Origin: an uncultured Christensenellaceae bacterium
GTDB taxonomy: Bacteria; Bacillota; Clostridia; Christensenellales; UBA3700
NCBI GenBank assembly: GCA_944383895.1
Contig: CALWRH010000002.1
Span: 183,555 to 247,554 of the forward strand
DNA: 64,000 nucleotides
Reading direction: 5' to 3'
Made by a program: the position numbers and the translations under genes. The notes under the pieces are model-generated. The model did not search any database and was not told where the DNA came from. It saw nothing but the letters and a program-made list of their open reading frames with translations. Positions within the stretch are counted from its first letter, which is position 1; each line of letters begins with the position of its first letter. Shown here piece after piece: positions 9,584 to 18,564 of the stretch.

Positions 9584-10126
9584 ATGTCGAGAATAGGTAG
9601 ACTTCCCGTAGTTCTTCCGCAGGGCGTAGAGGTAACGGTTTCCCCCGAGAACCTCGTAACCGTAAAAGGACCCAAGGGTACGCTCCAGAGACAGATAGAC
9701 AAGGCTATCACCGTTAAAGTCGAGAACGGCCACGTCGTCTGCACCAGAGAGAGCGATGAAAAAGAAATCAAATCCAAGCACGGTCTTTACCGCAAGCTTA
9801 TCTTCAACATGGTAGAAGGCGTAACCAAAGGATTCCAGAAGGGTCTTGTGGTAAACGGCGTCGGTTACAGAGTTGTAAAGCAGGGTAACAAGGTCGTTCT
9901 GAGCATAGGATACTCTCACAATATCGAAGTTCCCGAGACTGACGGCATCACGCTCGAAGTTCCGTCCGAAAAAGATATTATCGTAAAGGGTATCGACAAC
10001 GAAAAGGTCGGACAGACAGCTGCCAACATCAGAGCTCTTCGCAAGCCCGATCCCTACCATGCGTACGGTATCCGTTACAGCGACGAAGTGATCGCACGCA
10101 AGGAAGGCAAGAAAGGCACGAAGTAA
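9584..10126 (+). CDS. rplF: 50S ribosomal protein L6
   Basis: A 180-residue L6 made of the usual two repeated domains. SRIGRLPVVLPQGVEV begins the protein and PDPYHAYGIRYSDEVIARKEGKKGTK is the classic L6 end. It lies near the sarcin-ricin loop and factor-binding site. Confidence 0.98.
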   Translation: MSRIGRLPVVLPQGVEVTVSPENLVTVKGPKGTLQRQIDKAITVKVENGHVVCTRESDEKEIKSKHGLYRKLIFNMVEGVTKGFQKGLVVNGVGYRVVKQGNKVVLSIGYSHNIEVPETDGITLEVPSEKDIIVKGIDNEKVGQTAANIRALRKPDPYHAYGIRYSDEVIARKEGKKGTK

Positions 10127-10139
10127 TAAGGAGTAGGAT

Positions 10140-10508
10140 ATGATTAAGAATATTGATAAAAACGCTATCAGACAAAAAAGACACAAGAGAATCCGCGCCA
10201 AGATCAGCGGCACGGCGGAAAGACCGCGTTTCAACGTGTACAGAAGCACGAACAATATTTCCGTACAGATTATCGACGACGTTAAGGGCAACACCCTCGT
10301 TTCCTGCTCCACTCTGGACAAGGACGTAGTCAAAGCAGTCGAAAAGCTCACCAAGTGCGAGGCGGCTAAGTACGTCGGCGGCAAGGTAGCTGAAAAGGCT
10401 CTCGCTGCAGGCATCACCGAAGTCGTATTCGACAGAGGCGGATACCTTTACACGGGACGCGTCAAGATGGTTGCGGACGGCGCAAGAGAAGCCGGTCTCA
10501 AATTCTAA
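10140..10508 (+). CDS. rplR: 50S ribosomal protein L18
   Basis: A 122-residue L18. [23 protein letters not shown] near residue 17 and the final [26 protein letters not shown] are typical. It binds 5S rRNA. Confidence 0.98.
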   Translation: MIKNIDKNAIRQKRHKRIRAKISGTAERPRFNVYRSTNNISVQIIDDVKGNTLVSCSTLDKDVVKAVEKLTKCEAAKYVGGKVAEKALAAGITEVVFDRGGYLYTGRVKMVADGAREAGLKF

Positions 10509-10522
10509 TCGGAGGAACGGAA

Positions 10523-11038
10523 ATGGCTAAGAAAGAAAACAAATTCCAGAATAGTGAAAGAGACGAAATGCTCAATAAGCTGATCGCGGTCAGACGCGTT
10601 ACCAAAGTCGTAAAAGGCGGCAGAACGATGAGACTCGCAGCGCTTATGGTAGTAGGCGACGGCAAGGGTATGCTCGGTATCGGCACCGGCAAGGCTGCTG
10701 AAATCCCCGAAGCGATCCGCAAGGCAACCGCTGACGCAAAACGCAACATGGTCCAGGTATCGCTCGTCGGCACCACGATCCCTCACGAGGCGATCGGTGA
10801 GTTCGGCAGCGCAAAGGTAGTGATCATGCCTGCAAGCGAAGGTACCGGTGTTATTGCGGGCGGTCCCGTCCGTGCGATCCTCGAAGTTTCGGGCATCAAA
10901 GACATCCGCACCAAATCTCTTGGCAGCAACAACCCCATCAACTGCGTAAAAGCTACGATGGATGCACTTATGAAACTCAAGACGGCTGAACAGGTTGCGG
11001 CACTCCGCGGCAAGACCGTTGAAGAAATAATAGGCTAA
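10523..11038 (+). CDS. rpsE: 30S ribosomal protein S5
   Basis: A 171-residue S5 with the N-terminal dsRBD-like domain ([35 protein letters not shown]) and the C-terminal domain ([30 protein letters not shown]). S5 influences decoding accuracy. Confidence 0.98.
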   Translation: MAKKENKFQNSERDEMLNKLIAVRRVTKVVKGGRTMRLAALMVVGDGKGMLGIGTGKAAEIPEAIRKATADAKRNMVQVSLVGTTIPHEAIGEFGSAKVVIMPASEGTGVIAGGPVRAILEVSGIKDIRTKSLGSNNPINCVKATMDALMKLKTAEQVAALRGKTVEEIIG

Positions 11039-11051
11039 GGAGGGTAAAAAG

Positions 11052-11231
11052 ATGGCAAATATCAAAGTAACTCTCGTAAAGAGCACGATAAGCTGCACCG
11101 AAAAGCAAAAGGCAACCGTTGAGGCGCTCGGACTCAAGAAGATCGGCACCTCCAACGTACTTCCCGACAACGACTGCACGAAAGGCATGATCAAAGTGGT
11201 CAGCCACCTCGTAAAAGTCGAAGAGGCATAA
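11052..11231 (+). CDS. rpmD: 50S ribosomal protein L30
   Basis: A 59-residue protein that starts at ATG 11052 after AAGGAGG and ends at TAA 11229-11231. It begins [15 protein letters not shown] and contains the L30 pattern [16 protein letters not shown] with [10 protein letters not shown] at the end. It fills the expected slot between rpsE and rplO. Confidence 0.96.
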   Translation: MANIKVTLVKSTISCTEKQKATVEALGLKKIGTSNVLPDNDCTKGMIKVVSHLVKVEEA

Positions 11232-11242
11232 GGAGAGAGGCT

Positions 11243-11686
11243 ATGAAATTACATGACATGGCACCCGCACAGGGAGCAAAGAAAGAGTCCAGAAGACTTG
11301 GCAGAGGTATCGGTTCCGGTCTCGGAAAGACCTCCGGTAAAGGTCACAAAGGACAGTGGGCAAGAAGCGGCGGCGGCGTAAGACCCGGTTTCGAAGGCGG
11401 CCAGATGCCTCTTGTCAGAAGAATCCCCAAGAGAGGTTTCAACAACTACTTTAAGAAACAGTATTCCATCGTCAACGTCTGCGATCTCGAGAGATTCAAC
11501 GACGGCGACGTGGTAGACGCAGCGGTTTTGCTCGGCAACGGCGTTCTGAGCAAGGTCGAATCTTACGGCGTAAAGGTGCTCGGCAAGGGCGAACTTACCA
11601 AGAAGCTCACCGTCCGTGCAAACAAATTCACAAAGTCGGCTGCGGAGGCAATTGAAAAAGCAGGTGGCAAAGTAGAGGTGCTATAA
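11243..11686 (+). CDS. rplO: 50S ribosomal protein L15
   Basis: A 147-residue L15 with the glycine/arginine-rich extended N-terminus ([21 protein letters not shown]) and the C-terminal [22 protein letters not shown]. The last base of the stop overlaps the secY ATG. Confidence 0.98.
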   Translation: MKLHDMAPAQGAKKESRRLGRGIGSGLGKTSGKGHKGQWARSGGGVRPGFEGGQMPLVRRIPKRGFNNYFKKQYSIVNVCDLERFNDGDVVDAAVLLGNGVLSKVESYGVKVLGKGELTKKLTVRANKFTKSAAEAIEKAGGKVEVL

Positions 11687-12978
11687 TGTGGCAAACACTT
11701 GTAAACGCTTTCAAAGATAAAAGTTTAAGGATCAAGATATTCATTACACTCGGACTTCTCCTTGTGTACAGAATAGGCTGCTATATCCCCGTCCCCGGAC
11801 TCAATTTCGCATCGGTCCAGCAGGCGGTAACGGGTAACAACAATACATTGTTGCAGATCATGAACGTTGTATCGGGCGGTTCGCTCGGAAGCGGTACGCT
11901 GTTTGCACTAGGCATCTTGCCTTTTATCAACAGTTTCATTATTATGCAGCTGTTGACCCTGATAATTCCTCCCCTCGAGAGGATGAGTAAAGAGGGCGAC
12001 GAAGGTCGTGCGAAGATCACTCAGATCACCAGATACGTCGCAATCGCACTCGCAATCGTACAGGGTATAGGTATCGTGGTTACTTTCCACAACTCCGGAG
12101 CTATCGAGCCCACTTTCGGAAGCGAAGCAGTGAGCGGAGCGATCATCATATTGCTCCTTACCGCAGGTTCCACTTTCGTAATGTGGCTCAGCGAGAGAAT
12201 CACCGAATACGGTATCGGCAACGGTTCCTCGATGATAATCTTCATCGGTATCGTTTCCTCCTTCGCGACATCTCTCGTCAGTGCTTTCAGCACTCTCGGC
12301 GATCAGCCCGACAATATCTGGTATATCCTCGGATATCTGCTGCTCGTACTTGTTATGTTTTTGCTTATCGTCTTCATCGACGGCAGCGAACGCAGAATCA
12401 AAGTCAACTATGCAAAGCAGGTCAAGGGTAACAAGATGTACGGCGGTCAGTCCACCTATATCCCGATGAAAGTGAACGGAAGCGGCGTTATGCCTATCAT
12501 CTTCGCGTCGACGTTCCTGATGTTCCCGCAGATGATACTTTCGTTCTTCCCCGCAGATAACTCGATAGTTATTTTCTACACGAAGTATCTCGGAGCCGGA
12601 ACCGCAGTATACTATATATTCACGTTCCTGTTCATCATATTCTTCGCTTACTTCTACGCGCAGATCCAGTTCAACCCCGTTGACGTTGCGAGAAATCTCC
12701 AGCAGTACGGCGGTACGATCCAGGGCGTAAGACCGGGTAAGCCGACGAGCGAATACCTCGCCAAGATCAACAGCCGTATAACGTTGTTCGGCGCATTGTT
12801 CCTGGCTTTCATAGCGATAGTTCCTACGTTCGGTTTCAACGCGCTCGGCAATCCTATCGGCATGACCAATGCGTTCAGCGCGACAGGTATGCTGATCATC
12901 GTAAGCGTTGCGCTCGAACTTGAGAAACAGCTCGAATCGCAGATTATGATGAAACACTACAAAGGATTCCTGAAGTAA
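11686..12978 (+). CDS. secY: protein translocase subunit SecY
   Basis: A 430-residue, ten-helix membrane protein forming the Sec channel. The first transmembrane segment and plug region (LLLVYRIGCYIPVPGLN), GILPFINSFIIMQLLT and the cytosolic loop motif NPVDVARNLQQYGG...GVRPGKPT are recognisable. It is coupled to rplO by overlap and followed after one base by adk. Confidence 0.98.
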   Translation: MWQTLVNAFKDKSLRIKIFITLGLLLVYRIGCYIPVPGLNFASVQQAVTGNNNTLLQIMNVVSGGSLGSGTLFALGILPFINSFIIMQLLTLIIPPLERMSKEGDEGRAKITQITRYVAIALAIVQGIGIVVTFHNSGAIEPTFGSEAVSGAIIILLLTAGSTFVMWLSERITEYGIGNGSSMIIFIGIVSSFATSLVSAFSTLGDQPDNIWYILGYLLLVLVMFLLIVFIDGSERRIKVNYAKQVKGNKMYGGQSTYIPMKVNGSGVMPIIFASTFLMFPQMILSFFPADNSIVIFYTKYLGAGTAVYYIFTFLFIIFFAYFYAQIQFNPVDVARNLQQYGGTIQGVRPGKPTSEYLAKINSRITLFGALFLAFIAIVPTFGFNALGNPIGMTNAFSATGMLIIVSVALELEKQLESQIMMKHYKGFLK

Positions 12979-12979
12979 T

Positions 12980-13606
12980 ATGAAAAATCTCGTATTTCTG
13001 GGTGCGCCCGGCGCAGGCAAGGGCACACAGGCAAAGAGAATATCCGAAAAGTATGACATCCCGCACATTTCTACGGGCGACATACTGAGAGCTAACATCA
13101 AGGAGGGAACCGAGCTCGGCAAACTCGCAAAGAGTTATATCGACAAAGGCGCGCTCGTTCCCGACGAGGTGATCATAAAGGTCATGCAGGCAAGACTCGC
13201 CGAGGACGATTGCAAAAAAGGCTATCTCCTCGACGGCTTTCCGAGGACCATCGAGCAGGCTAAGGCGCTCGACAATATCACGACCGTTACGCTTGCCGTC
13301 AATATCGTAGTCGACGACGACGCAGTGGTAAGACGTATAGCAGGCAGACGCATGTGCGTATGCGGAGAAAGCTATCACATATCCACTCATCCTTCGGACG
13401 TTTGCGACAAATGCGGCGCAAAACTCTACCAGAGAGACGACGATAAAGAAGAAACCGTCAAATCCAGACTCGACGTTTATGCAAAGCAGACGGCACCGCT
13501 CATCGAGTATTATTCCGACAAAGGAGTGCTTGTTGACGTTGACGGTATGCAGGACGTCGCAGAAGTGACAAAAGAAATAATAAAGGTAATCGATGGTAAC
13601 TGTTAA
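12980..13606 (+). CDS. adk: adenylate kinase
   Basis: A 208-residue protein that interconverts ATP + AMP and 2 ADP. The P-loop GAPGAGKGT is at 7-15; the AMP-binding STGD, the DGFPRT motif (about 84-89) and the long-type LID with RRD-like QRDDDKEE are present. The LID is of the Gram-positive zinc kind, but the first cysteine pair is spaced C-x-C (CVCG) instead of C-x2-C; the second pair (CDKCG) is normal. The protein is a few residues shorter than the usual 214-217. Confidence 0.97.
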   Translation: MKNLVFLGAPGAGKGTQAKRISEKYDIPHISTGDILRANIKEGTELGKLAKSYIDKGALVPDEVIIKVMQARLAEDDCKKGYLLDGFPRTIEQAKALDNITTVTLAVNIVVDDDAVVRRIAGRRMCVCGESYHISTHPSDVCDKCGAKLYQRDDDKEETVKSRLDVYAKQTAPLIEYYSDKGVLVDVDGMQDVAEVTKEIIKVIDGNC

Positions 13607-14339
13607 GACCGCGCAGGAAATCGAGCTGATGCGCAAAGCAAATCTGATCGTCAGGGACACGCTGAATCTCCTGGAAGAGAAGATAAAGCCGGGCATGACG
13701 ACCAGGCAGCTTGACAAAATAGCGCACGATTACATCACAAAATGCAATGCCGTTCCGTCATTTCTCGGATACGAAGGCTATCCCGCGTCGATATGCGTTT
13801 CAATAGACGAAGAAGTCGTACACGGAATACCGTCTTCCGAAAGATATATCGAAGAGGGACAGATCGTCAGCGTAGATATAGGATCTATCTATAAAGGATA
13901 CAACGGCGACGCCGCGAGAACTTTTATGATAGGTAACGTATCTGAAGAAAAGAGAAGGCTTGTCGAAGTTACCAAACAGAGCTTTTTCGAGGGAGTCAAG
14001 ATACTCAAAGAAGGCGTCAGACTCGGAGACCTCGGACATGCGATACAGTCTTACGCGGAGAGCTACGGTTTTTCCGTTGTCAGAGCTCTCGTGGGACACG
14101 GTATCGGAACGGATATGCACGAAGACCCGGAGGTGCCCAATTACGGCAGACCGGGACACGGTCTCAGGCTCAAGGCGAATATGACTATCGCGGTAGAGCC
14201 GATGATCAACGCGGGGACGTTCGACGTCGTGATGTTAGACGACGGCTGGACGGTCGTGACCGCAGACGGAAAGCCGTCCGCGCATTACGAAAACACCATC
14301 GCGATAACCGAGGACGGAGTGGACATCCTGTCGCTGTGA
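13593..14339 (+). CDS. map: methionine aminopeptidase type I
   Basis: A 248-residue enzyme that removes N-terminal Met from nascent proteins. Metal ligands are visible in order: the two Asp of VSVDIGSIYKGYNGDAARTF, His in LVGHGIGTDMHEDP, Glu in IAVEPMI and Glu in HYENTIAI. It overlaps adk by 14 bases, so translation is probably coupled. Confidence 0.97.
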   Translation: MVTVKTAQEIELMRKANLIVRDTLNLLEEKIKPGMTTRQLDKIAHDYITKCNAVPSFLGYEGYPASICVSIDEEVVHGIPSSERYIEEGQIVSVDIGSIYKGYNGDAARTFMIGNVSEEKRRLVEVTKQSFFEGVKILKEGVRLGDLGHAIQSYAESYGFSVVRALVGHGIGTDMHEDPEVPNYGRPGHGLRLKANMTIAVEPMINAGTFDVVMLDDGWTVVTADGKPSAHYENTIAITEDGVDILSL

Positions 14340-14340
14340 T

Positions 14341-14616
14341 ATGAAAGACAAAAACTTATATGCGGGCGACGTCGCGGTATCTAAAGCAGGACACGACGCA
14401 AAAAGGATATATCTGGTGATCAAAGTGGTCGGCGAGGACTTCTGCCTCGTTTCCGACGGAAGACTGAGAAAGCTGGACAATCCCAAAGTAAAGCGTTTCA
14501 GACATCTTGAAAAGATAGACGTGCGCGACGATATGATAAAGTCGCTCGAAGAAGGCAAACTTACAGACAAAGCGGTAAACGCAGAGCTGAAAAAATATCA
14601 AAAACAGGAGAGGTAA
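14341..14616 (+). CDS. KOW-domain RNA-binding protein (L14e/L27e-like)
   Basis: A 91-residue protein one base after map. The start ([51 protein letters not shown]) matches the small KOW proteins that sit between map and infA in many Clostridia. Such proteins resemble archaeal ribosomal L14e and probably bind RNA or ribosomes; the precise function is not established. Confidence 0.85.
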   Translation: MKDKNLYAGDVAVSKAGHDAKRIYLVIKVVGEDFCLVSDGRLRKLDNPKVKRFRHLEKIDVRDDMIKSLEEGKLTDKAVNAELKKYQKQER

Positions 14617-14618
14617 CA

Positions 14619-14840
14619 ATGTCGAAGGAAGATTGCATCGAAGCCGAAGGCGTAGTAATAGAAGTACTGCCCAACACCAATTTCAAAGTCAGGTTGACGA
14701 ACAATCACGAGATTGTAGCGTACCTGTCGGGTAAGCTCAGAAAGAATTATATAAAGATTCTCGAAGGCGACACCGTGAAAGTCGAATTAAGTCCTTACGA
14801 TTTGACCAAAGGTCGTATCGTCTGGCGCAATAAGAATTAA
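14619..14840 (+). CDS. infA: translation initiation factor IF-1
   Basis: A 73-residue OB-fold protein. The signature [44 protein letters not shown] is present and the end [10 protein letters not shown] is typical. It binds the A site of the 30S subunit during initiation. Confidence 0.98.
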   Translation: MSKEDCIEAEGVVIEVLPNTNFKVRLTNNHEIVAYLSGKLRKNYIKILEGDTVKVELSPYDLTKGRIVWRNKN

Positions 14841-14859
14841 GAGATCGGAGGATAAAGAA

Positions 14860-14976
14860 ATGAAAGTCAGACCATCTGTTAAACCCATGTGCGACAAATG
14901 CAGAGTAATCAAGAGAGACGGCAAAGTCATGGTTATCTGCTCTAAATACAAGAAGCACAAGCAAAGACAGGGCTAA
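14860..14976 (+). CDS. rpmJ: 50S ribosomal protein L36
   Basis: A 38-residue protein starting at ATG 14860 after CGGAGGA and ending at TAA 14974-14976. It starts [14 protein letters not shown] and ends KHKQRQG, as L36 does. The zinc ligands are C-x2-C, C and H, but the last Cys-to-His spacing is five residues (CSKYKKH) rather than the common four, making it one residue longer than usual. Confidence 0.96.
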   Translation: MKVRPSVKPMCDKCRVIKRDGKVMVICSKYKKHKQRQG

Positions 14977-15217
14977 TAACTCTGAATAAAAGAGAAAACA
15001 GAGGCTGCGTGGAGAGAAAATTCTTTCTGCGCGCGTCTTTGTCTTAAAAAATAGTAAAATTTATTTGCTATTTTAATATTTGGTATGCTATAATACCATA
15101 GCAAAATTATGTGATTATTCGTGAGGGGAGCGGCTGGACAGGTTGCGTCACACTTACCAGAAAGACCTGTCTTCCTCAAATCGTCTAATATACAACAAAC
15201 ACTTTGGAGGTAGTTTA
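14977..15217 (+). promoter_or_regulatory. promoter and leader before rpsM
   Basis: This 241-base gap splits the superoperon. TTGCTA (15065-15070), 18 bases, and the extended TGC-TATAAT (-10 at 15089-15094) form a promoter, with a start near 15101. The leader contains a long-range stem: GGACAGGT near 15135-15142 pairs with ACCTGTC near 15165-15171. This suggests separate or autogenous control of the rpsM-rpsK-rpsD-rpoA-rplQ part. Upstream, an imperfect hairpin at about 15009-15044 lacks a clear T-run and is not called a terminator. Confidence 0.65.
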
Positions 15218-15589
15218 ATGGCTCGTATTGCCGGCGTGGACTTACCGCGCGAAAAAAGAGTGGAAATCGGTCTCACCTATATCTACGGTATAGGCAGAGT
15301 TACATCCAACCTGGTACTTCAAGCTACGGGTATCAATCCCGACACCAGAGTTAAGGATCTTACCGAAGATGAAGTTAGCAAAATTCGTGAATACATCGAC
15401 CACAATCTTACCGTTGAGGGCGAGTTGAAGCGTGAAGTTAAACTTAACATCAAAAGACTTACTGAAATCGGTTGCTACAGAGGTATCCGTCACCGCAAGG
15501 GTCTGCCCGTAAGAGGTCAGAATACCAAGCAGAACGCTCGTACCCGCAAAGGACCGAAGAAGACGGTCAGCCGCAGCAAGAAGAAGTAA
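15218..15589 (+). CDS. rpsM: 30S ribosomal protein S13
   Basis: 123 residues from ATG 15218, preceded by GGAGG. The start [26 protein letters not shown] and the C-terminal [21 protein letters not shown] are characteristic. It contacts the P-site tRNA and S19. The in-frame upstream start at 15143 lies in the leader and is rejected. Confidence 0.98.
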   Translation: MARIAGVDLPREKRVEIGLTYIYGIGRVTSNLVLQATGINPDTRVKDLTEDEVSKIREYIDHNLTVEGELKREVKLNIKRLTEIGCYRGIRHRKGLPVRGQNTKQNARTRKGPKKTVSRSKKK

Positions 15590-15603
15590 GGAGGTAAAGA
15601 AAA

Positions 15604-16002
15604 ATGGCAGTTGCTAAAAAGGCCGCTACTAAAAAGCGTGCCGTCAACAAGCGTCGTGTAGAAAAAGGCGCAGCGCATATTCATGCTTCCTTCAATAACA
15701 CGATCGTTACTATCACGGATCTTCAGGGAAACGCTATTTCCTGGTCCAGCAGTGGTAAACTCAATTTGAGAGGCTCCAAAAAGTCCACCGCTTTCGCAGC
15801 GCAGATGGTCAGCGAGGATGCCGCTAAAGTCGCTTACGAGAGCGGTCTCAGAAGCGTAGAAGTCTACGTCAAAGGTCCGGGTACGGGCAGAGAATCCGCT
15901 ATCAGAGCGCTCCAGGTCGCAGGTTTGGAAGTTACGATGATCAAAGACGTTTCTCCCATCCCGCACAACGGTTGCCGTCCGCCCAAGCGCAGAAGGCTGT
16001 AA
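15604..16002 (+). CDS. rpsK: 30S ribosomal protein S11
   Basis: A 132-residue S11. [25 protein letters not shown] and the [15 protein letters not shown] end are family hallmarks. It lies in the platform near the E site. Confidence 0.98.
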   Translation: MAVAKKAATKKRAVNKRRVEKGAAHIHASFNNTIVTITDLQGNAISWSSSGKLNLRGSKKSTAFAAQMVSEDAAKVAYESGLRSVEVYVKGPGTGRESAIRALQVAGLEVTMIKDVSPIPHNGCRPPKRRRL

Positions 16003-16019
16003 TCAGGAGGTAGAATAAC

Positions 16020-16643
16020 ATGGCTAAATATACAGGACCCGATTGTCGTCAGTGCAGACGCGAGGGTGTAAAGTTGTTCCTCAAAGGCGCTAAGTGCGTA
16101 TCTGAAAAGTGCCCGCTTGCTAAGCGTCCCACCGCTCCCGGTCAGCACGGCACCGCGAGAAAGAAGGCTTCCGGCTATTCCATACAGCTCAGAGAGAAGC
16201 AGAAGACCAAGAGAATTTACGGACTTTGCGAAAAGCAGTTCAAGGGATACTTCGACAAAGCTGAAAGAATGAGAGGTATCACCGGTGACAACATGCTCGT
16301 ACTTCTCGAGAGAAGACTTGACAACGTAGTATTCCGTCTCAGCCTCGCATCCAGCAGAGCTCAGGCTAGACAGATCGTAAACCACGGTCTTATCACCGTC
16401 AACGGCGAGTGCGTCAATATTCCTTCTTATCTTATCAAGAAAGGCGACGTTATCGCAGTAAAGGAAAACAAAAAGGACAAGAAGATTTTCGAAGAGCTCA
16501 AAGCGGCTAATTCGATCGGCCTTCCCAAGTGGCTCGAGTTCGACAACGCAACCCTTACCGGTAAAGTTGTAGAGCTGCCCGAAAGAAGCGATATTGAACA
16601 GAAAATCGAAGAGCATCTTATCGTCGAGTTGTATTCTAAATAA
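16020..16643 (+). CDS. rpsD: 30S ribosomal protein S4, zinc-type
   Basis: A 207-residue S4. The N-terminus has the C-x2-C...C-x5-C zinc form (CRQC...CVSEKC). The S4 RNA-binding domain ([32 protein letters not shown]) is at about 97-130. S4 starts 30S assembly and represses the alpha operon in several bacteria. Confidence 0.98.
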   Translation: MAKYTGPDCRQCRREGVKLFLKGAKCVSEKCPLAKRPTAPGQHGTARKKASGYSIQLREKQKTKRIYGLCEKQFKGYFDKAERMRGITGDNMLVLLERRLDNVVFRLSLASSRAQARQIVNHGLITVNGECVNIPSYLIKKGDVIAVKENKKDKKIFEELKAANSIGLPKWLEFDNATLTGKVVELPERSDIEQKIEEHLIVELYSK

Positions 16644-16669
16644 TCGACGGCGCATAGCAGGAGGTATAT

Positions 16670-17623
16670 ATGATAGAAATTCAGAAACCGAGAATCGAGT
16701 GTGTAGAGACAAACGAAGGCAGAGAAATGCAGTTTATCGTCGAGCCTCTCGAACGCGGATTCGGTACCACTCTCGGCAACTGCCTGAGAAGAATCCTTCT
16801 CAGCGCTCTTCCGGGTGCAGCTCCCGTCGGTATCAAGATCGAGGGCGTGAGACACGAATTCAGCTCTATTCCCGGAGTTAAAGAGGACGTCACCGAGATT
16901 ATCCTCAACATCAAGGGACTCGCTGTCAAGGCATATACCGAAGACAAGGATTTCAGACAGGTAGTTACCATTGAAAAGAACACCGCAGGCGTTGTTACCG
17001 CTGGCGATATACAGCACGGTTCCGAGATCGAAATTCTCAACCCCGACATGTATATCTGCTCGCTCGACGAAGGCGCTGTACTTAAAGTGGAGATCACGAT
17101 CGGCGTAGGCAGAGGTTACGTTTCCGCTAACGAGAACAAGGACGAAACCCAGCCCATCGGATATATTCCCGTCGACTCCATCTTCACCCCTGTGGAGAGC
17201 GCGAGCTACGCAGTCGAGAGCACCCGTCTTGGACAAAACATCAATTACGACAAGCTGACGATCAACGTTGCTACCAACGGCACGTTCTCTCCGAGAGAGG
17301 TTATCAGCCTTTCCGCAAAGATCATGGAAGATCACGTCAACTTGTTTGTAAACCTCGTCGATACGATGAAAGGAAGAGAGATCCTCATTTCTCAGGATGA
17401 CGAGAAAACTCATAAGAAACTTGAAACAAGCATCGAGGATTTGGACTTGTCCGTACGTTCCTACAATTGCTTGAAGAGAGCGGGCATACACACCGTTCAG
17501 GATCTTACCAAGAAGACCGAAGAGGAAATGCTCAAGGTCAGAAACCTCGGCAAGAAGTCGCTTGACGAAGTTATCAAGAAGATCAGAGAACTGGGCTTTG
17601 ACCTGCGCAGTAAGGACGAATAA
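16670..17623 (+). CDS. rpoA: RNA polymerase subunit alpha
   Basis: A 317-residue protein with the N-terminal assembly domain (EPLERGFGTTLGNCLRRILLSALPG) and the C-terminal DNA- and activator-binding domain (SVRSYNCLKRAGIHTVQDL and the helix-hairpin-helix GKKSLDEVIKKIRELG). The length is normal for Firmicutes. Confidence 0.98.
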   Translation: MIEIQKPRIECVETNEGREMQFIVEPLERGFGTTLGNCLRRILLSALPGAAPVGIKIEGVRHEFSSIPGVKEDVTEIILNIKGLAVKAYTEDKDFRQVVTIEKNTAGVVTAGDIQHGSEIEILNPDMYICSLDEGAVLKVEITIGVGRGYVSANENKDETQPIGYIPVDSIFTPVESASYAVESTRLGQNINYDKLTINVATNGTFSPREVISLSAKIMEDHVNLFVNLVDTMKGREILISQDDEKTHKKLETSIEDLDLSVRSYNCLKRAGIHTVQDLTKKTEEEMLKVRNLGKKSLDEVIKKIRELGFDLRSKDE

Positions 17624-17637
17624 GGAGATAAAGAGCA

Positions 17638-18177
17638 ATGAGAAAATTGGGAAGAACCAGCGAACAAAGGATGGCTATGATTCGCAGCCAGGCTTCTGAA
17701 TTGCTTTGGTACGGACGTCTCGAAACGACCGTCGGCAGAGCAAAAGAAGTTCAGAAATACGCTGAAAAAATGATCACCTTGGCTATCAACACCTACGAAG
17801 ACGTAGCGGTAGTCAAGAAAGATAAGGTAAACGCTAAAGGCGAGACCGTTGCAGTCGAGGAGACCGTTGACGGCGTAAGAAAGCTCGCTGCAAGACGCAC
17901 CATGATGGCTAAACTCAGAGAGATGAAACCGCTCAAAGAAGAGAAAGAGAGCAAAGGCGACTACAACAAGCGCCTCAGAAGCGTAAAGCATCCTCTCATA
18001 GAGAAACTCTTCAGAGAGTACGCTCCTTTCTATGCAAAGCGCGCTAACGATTGCGGACAGAAAGGCGGTTATACCAGAGTCATCAAACTCGGTCAGAGAC
18101 GCGGCGACGGCGCACAGGTTGCAGTAGTTGAACTCGTCAAAGAAACTCCCGCAAAGAAGAATTCCGATAAGAAGTAA
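17638..18177 (+). CDS. rplQ: 50S ribosomal protein L17 with a ~50-residue internal insertion
   Basis: 179 residues against about 113-130 for ordinary L17. The N-terminal part (RKLGRTSEQRMAMIRSQAS, ETTVGRAKEVQKYAEKMITLA) and the C-terminal part (LIEKLFREYAPFYAKR, GGYTRVIKLGQRRGDGAQVAVVELV) align well. Between them (about 48-118) is an inserted charged segment, and a short basic tail follows. It is the last gene of the superoperon, before two terminators. Confidence 0.97.
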   Translation: MRKLGRTSEQRMAMIRSQASELLWYGRLETTVGRAKEVQKYAEKMITLAINTYEDVAVVKKDKVNAKGETVAVEETVDGVRKLAARRTMMAKLREMKPLKEEKESKGDYNKRLRSVKHPLIEKLFREYAPFYAKRANDCGQKGGYTRVIKLGQRRGDGAQVAVVELVKETPAKKNSDKK

Positions 18178-18199
18178 TTTTTGAGGTAAAAGAATATTC

Positions 18200-18227
18200 G
18201 CCGCACGGTAACGTGCGGCGTTTTTTA
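18200..18227 (+). terminator. intrinsic terminator of the ribosomal superoperon
   Basis: The stem GCCGCACG/CGTGCGGC encloses a GTAA loop and is followed by GTTTTTT. Confidence 0.92.
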
Positions 18228-18245
18228 ATTTTATTTTGGCTTTAT

Positions 18246-18272
18246 AAGCCGCAAGCAATTGCGGCTTTTTTC
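18246..18272 (+). terminator. second tandem intrinsic terminator
   Basis: The stem AAGCCGCAA/TTGCGGCTT has a GCAA tetraloop and is followed by a T-run. It backs up the terminator 20 bases earlier. Confidence 0.88.
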
Positions 18273-18277
18273 GTTAA

Positions 18278-18515
18278 AACACGTCTGAAATATGCGATGT
18301 ATTCAGGAAATAAACAGAGCTGATCTGTAGGTATTTCAGGGATCAAACAGCGACAGATTTGATCGAGTCAAAATGGTTGTTTTGCTGATCTGCACGAAAG
18401 ATGAGGTTTGAGAAGTTCTATAAACTTCAAGAGGCTGCAATGCATACAATATCGTATGAAAGCACGGGTTTTATGCTTTAATGCATCCGTTTGACTGCCT
18501 TAATAACGGGATTGA
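18278..18515. other. intergenic stretch with no feature seen
   Basis: About 240 bases between the tandem terminators and the next promoter. I see no open frame with a ribosome-binding site, no repeat and no convincing structure. Confidence 0.5.
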
Positions 18516-18517
18516 TA

Positions 18518-18546
18518 TTGCAATAATGACACAAACGTGGTATAAT
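18518..18546 (+). promoter_or_regulatory. promoter of the alpha/beta hydrolase gene
   Basis: TTGCAA (18518-18523), a 17-base spacer and TATAAT (18541-18546) with an extended TGG before the -10. The start would be near 18553, just before the GCGGAGG ribosome-binding site. Confidence 0.8.
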
Positions 18547-18564
18547 TTATAGCGGAGGTGCAAA

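Noticed and set aside
15009..15056. Terminator after rpmJ
   Set aside because: The hairpin is imperfect and is followed by CTTAAAAAA rather than a T-run.
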